Part shown: piece by piece, positions 60,570-64,000 of the stretch
Numbering within the stretch: the first letter of the stretch is position 1
Layout of the letters: every line of letters starts with the position of its first letter
Assembly (NCBI GenBank): GCA_022457155.1
Contig: JAJGOT010000504.1
Location: 262,001 to 326,000, forward strand
Origin: Cladopsammia gracilis
Lineage: Eukaryota; Cnidaria; Anthozoa; Scleractinia; Dendrophylliidae
DNA length: 64,000 nt
Direction of reading: 5' to 3'
Notes under the pieces: model-generated
Databases searched by the model: none
The model's input: only the letters and a program-made list of their open reading frames with translations
Told to the model about the DNA's origin: nothing
Translations under genes and position numbers: made by a program

Positions 60570-61485
60570 ATGGCGGACGAGCACGGCCCGAGTGAAGAAG
60601 ACCTGTTGAGGGACGATAGTCCACCGTACCCTCCAGATACCGGATCAATGTTCGCCGCTCTTCTCCAGGAGATGAAAAAGATGAATGAGAACATATTGTC
60701 CATGATTGAGCCGTTGAATCTAGTGAAGAACCTCCTGAAGGAGAAAACAATGACACGGTGTCACTCGACGGGCGAGTAGCGAGTAGCCAAGCTTTACAGC
60801 TAGCGGTTCATCAGAACCGAATGTTTTGGCAGATTTCGCTCGTGACTTGGATGCCAGCGAGAAAACTGGTCCAGATGCCAGCGAGGGTCTGGCGGATATT
60901 GTAAACTCTCTTTTGAAAGAGAAGTTGCCGGACTAGAAAATACAGTCGAAGATTGATCTTTATCCTCGTCCACAAAACGTGACCGGCCTCCGGACGCCAT
61001 GTGTAAATCACCTAATATGGAACCAAATATCCGCTACGTCGAGGACAAACGACTCCGGAACCCAAAAATCACAGAATGCGCTAGTGGCAGGAGTAGTCGC
61101 CATGATTAAGGCAACAGACTTAGTCCTTGAATCTGAACTGAAGGACAGCAAAGAACTGGTCAAGTTTATGACTGACGCCATTGCGCTTACACTTCAAGGT
61201 CATCACGACTTGAACACCGCTCGACGCCGAGCGATGAAGAATGACCTCAATAAAGTTTATGCTGCATTATGCAGTAGCTCACCGGTCGACCAGACATACG
61301 AGTATCTCTTCGGATACCTCCCCATGTTGGCAAAAGACATCACAGATGAGAACCGATTTTTTATCCAAGGGCCACCCTCCTCGCAGCAGGAAGAAAGAGT
61401 TGGCCACAAACAAACAGTAAACAATGAGGTGAGCTCAAATGTTGTTGAGTTTTTACGCAACCTTACGACCTTTCAGAGAGTTTGA
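60570..61485 (+). pseudogene. DIRS-like ORF1 (gag-like)
   Basis: ATG at 60570 begins MADEHGPSEEDLLRDDSPP with a Leu/Met-rich helix (FAALLQEMKKMNENILSMIE). After a frameshift, 61060-61485 carries the DIRS-type block with TARRRAMKNDLNKVYAALC and LFGYLPMLAKDI. Broken, partly two frames. Adjacent RT-RNase H and recombinase fix the identity. Confidence 0.6.
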
Positions 61486-61515
61486 GAGAGTTTGAGAGAG
61501 TTTGAGAGAGTTTGT
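61470..61515. repeat. 10-bp tandem repeat (AGAGAGTTTG)4
   Basis: Four perfect units at the end of the ORF1 frame; the repeat itself shifts the frame and brings the stop. Confidence 0.85.
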
Positions 61516-61559
61516 GCCCAGTTGGCGTAAGGTTACCAGTGATAGAAACATATTAGACT

Positions 61560-63250
61560 ATGTCGGCTGGTGTAAAAATTTCCTTTGAAGAAGGCCTAGT
61601 GCCTTGTCAAGCACAATACAGACCAAGTGTCTTTAATGCTCAAGAAGAGCTTATAGTTCAACAGGAAATTATAACCCTATTATCAAAAGGAGTAATTCAA
61701 TCATCACATCGTGAACCTGGCGAATTTATATCCACGATTTATGTTATGGGTCATATCGTATAATTCTTAACCTAAAAGAATTTAATGCATCAGTGGAGTA
61801 CCATCATTTTAAAATGGACACACTGGACACAGTGACAAAAATGATTAAGCCAGGTTGCTATATGGCATCCGTTGACTTGAAGGATGTCTACTACACATTG
61901 CCTATACACAAAGATCACCAAAAATGTCTGAAATTTGAATTTTAGGGTTGCCTTTATAAATACACGTGCCTCCCCAATGGCCTCTCTAGTGCTCCACGCA
62001 TCTTTACAAAACTGCTTAAGCCAGTTTATTCAACAATGCACAACCAAGGCCATGTAAGCATGGCTAATATCGATGACTCCTATTTGCAAGGTGATACCAG
62101 GGAAGAATGCAGGCTTAACATTATTAGCACTGCCAAATTATTCACTATTCATCGCTACACAAACTCTGGTTTTCCTTGGCTTTATCTTTGACTCAGTCAA
62201 TATGACAGTCTCGCCAATACCAGAAAAGATAGAAAAGACTGTCAAAGCTTGTCGCCAGATTATACAGAAGGCAACACCCCATATTTTAGATGTAGCCAGG
62301 GTTATCGGTCTAATCATGTCATTGTTCCCAGGGGTAGAGTATGGACCTCTCCACTACAGGGTACTCGAACACGATAAAACAAATACACTTGCAACTAATG
62401 CAGGGAATTTTAATATGCCAATGTAATTGTCAGGGGCATCAATCCAGGAGCTACATTGGTGGATTACATATGCGCCACAGGCCAAGAAGCACATCTCAAG
62501 GCTGTGCTCTTAGAAGAATCACAAGGAGCCCAAAGGCTCCCAACTATGAAATCAGGGGAGCCCAGCACTTAAGCTTTATGCAAGAGTGATTGTTTCTACT
62601 TGCCCGAAGATAAAAGTAGGGAGCCTGAGGCCCCTGGGCACTGCTAGAGCACAGCCCTGCATATGCTACCCTACACCCTCAATGATTATACAGTCAGATG
62701 CTTCAAAAAAGGGGTGGGGAGCAGTATTTGATGGAAGGAAGATTGGGGAAGGTGGACCCCATCTGAGGCTTTAAAGCGCATTAACATGTTAGAATTGCAG
62801 GCAGCATTTTTTGGCCTTAAATCCTTTGTAGATCACAGCACAGGAATACATATTCAGCTCCAGCTAAATAACACAACAGCAGTGGCATATGTTAATAATA
62901 TGGGGGGTTCTAAGTCACTGAAGTTAGACCAACTAGCTAAAGAACAGTGGCAATGGTCAATTTCTCGTGAAATATGGGTCACTGCTGTTCACATTCCTGG
63001 AGTATCAAATACAGATGCAGATGAACAGTCACGTCATTTCAATGATAAGCATGAGTGGGCTTTGAACACTAGAGCTTTCCAAGAACTCACAGCTGAATAC
63101 CCTGAGCTTAATATGGACCTGGTTTCCACAAGGTTCAATCACAAGTTTGATACCTATTGTTCCTGGAAACCAGACCCTGGGTGCTCTTTTGTAGGTGCAC
63201 TTTCACTGAATTGGCATAATTTTTATTTTTTATGCATTTCCACCCTTCAG
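61560..63250 (+). pseudogene. DIRS-like reverse transcriptase-RNase H
   Basis: RT: VQQEIITLLSKGVIQSS, then in another frame YRIILNLKEFN, MASVDLKDVYYTLPIHKDH, CLPNGLSSAPRIFTKLLKP and the catalytic IDDS at about 62069-62080. In-frame TAG at 61943 and several frameshifts. RNase H: QSDASKKGWGAVFDG at about 62690, MLELQAAFFGLKSF at 62786, LNNTTAVAYVNNMGG at about 62863 (Asn where these proteins usually have the catalytic Asp) and DADEQSRH. Family: DIRS/Ngaro/PAT tyrosine-recombinase retrotransposons. Confidence 0.85.
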
Positions 63251-63395
63251 CCTGATTCCACGATGCCTCCAGAAAATCAACAAACACAGGGCAAAAGGAA
63301 TTCTTGTTGTCCCGTTATGGCCCAGCCAACCATGGTTCCCACTTATTCTACAGCATCTTTACAAACTCCCATGGATCCTGAACCCAGACAAGAAA

Positions 63396-63999
63396 CTCCT
63401 TCAACACCCAGGGCACCAGGAACCACACCCGCTGTGGAGAAAACAAACTGAGATTGATGATATGTCCTGTCTCAGGAATTCCTTCACAAAATACAACATT
63501 TCTAGAACCGTGGCCGACATCCTTATGGCATCTTGGCGATCAGGTACCCAAAAACAGGACAAGACCTACATTGAGCAGTGGATCAAGTTTTGTGGTGAAA
63601 GGCAAATTATTTGTTATTCCACACAAATCAGCGAAGCTTTAGACTTCTTGGCAGGCTTATATGACAAACACTTTAGCTACTCCACACTGAACACTGCACG
63701 GTCAGTTCTCTCGTCAATCTTGCATATGGAGGACTGTAAAAACTTTGGTTCACATCCACTTACAGTACGATTTATGAAGGGGTTTAAAAAAAAAAAAACT
63801 CATCCTAAGTACAACCAAATATGGGATGCTTCACTGGTCCTAAATTACCTGACCACCTTAGACCCAGCAGAGAAGTTGACACTGAAATCTTACACTCAAG
63901 CAGCTAATGTTACTCCTACTGGTCACAGGACAAAGAGGACAATCAATACACCAAACATTGCAACTATGCATCGTAGTAATACCTCTTGTGTCTTTCAAC
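63396..63999 (+). pseudogene. DIRS-like tyrosine recombinase, 5' part
   Basis: N-terminal core-binding region (ADILMASWRSGTQKQDKTYI, QISEALDFLAGLYDKHF, STLNTARSVLSSIL, HPLTVRFMKGFKKKKTHPKY) and, after a frame change near 63905, VTGQRGQSI, which matches the box carrying the first catalytic arginine. The rest, with the His-X-X-Arg and Tyr, lies beyond the window. The A12 run at 63787 keeps the frame. Confidence 0.82.
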
Positions 64000-64000
64000 T

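Overview
The window looks like nuclear DNA of a marine invertebrate, most likely an anthozoan cnidarian (stony coral or relative). It is AT-rich and intron-rich. It is crowded with degraded Tx1/L1-like and CR1/L2-like LINEs, a Penelope-like fragment, a DIRS-type tyrosine-recombinase retroelement, tRNA-derived SINEs and many fold-back MITEs. There is no sign of bacterial operons. The assignment is by genome character and element types only; no cellular marker gene allows a species call.

One host gene dominates. Reading splice sites and phases by eye, I assemble a + strand gene from a TATA box at 633-638 and an ATG at 718 to a TAA at 49724-49726, followed by AATAAA signals at 49808. Fifteen exons with GT/AG borders and compatible phases give about 922 codons. 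The protein has no evident signal peptide. It begins with a glycine-rich, partly collagen-like region (exons 1-6), passes into a long helical region (exons 6-11, with a hydrophobic hairpin-like segment in exon 9), and ends in a cysteine-containing, probably beta-rich part (exons 12-15). A further coding-like exon at 50060-50251 may be an alternative 3' end. I do not recognise the family and give no function.

The introns hold most of the rest. Intron 3 (2380-9258) has nested MITEs, a LINE 3' end, a Tx1-derived non-autonomous element, SINEs flanking a long tetranucleotide array, and an 88-bp tandem repeat. Intron 4 (9379-23504) has a frame-broken Tx1-like LINE carrying a SINE dimer with target duplication, a Penelope fragment, a 2.1-kb TTAA-flanked palindrome, an L1/Tx1 3' end, a LINE inverted by twin priming, and a poly-G Harbinger-like MITE. 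Intron 6 (24900-34598) contains a very large palindrome (about 25.8-34.3 kb) whose two arms carry different later insertions. Introns 10-14 hold a Tx1-like LINE relic, its deletion derivative, two more TTAA-flanked palindromes and a LINE-associated endonuclease-like fragment.

Downstream of the gene (50.3-64 kb) lie TIR elements, a perfect 51-bp hairpin, a possible 3' terminal exon ending in a basic/acidic tail (53.0 kb), a LINE C-terminus (56.7-57.3 kb), two further Tx1-derived copies, and the 5' three quarters of a DIRS-like element running off the right edge. The host exons are uninterrupted; nearly every mobile-element ORF is broken by stops or frameshifts.
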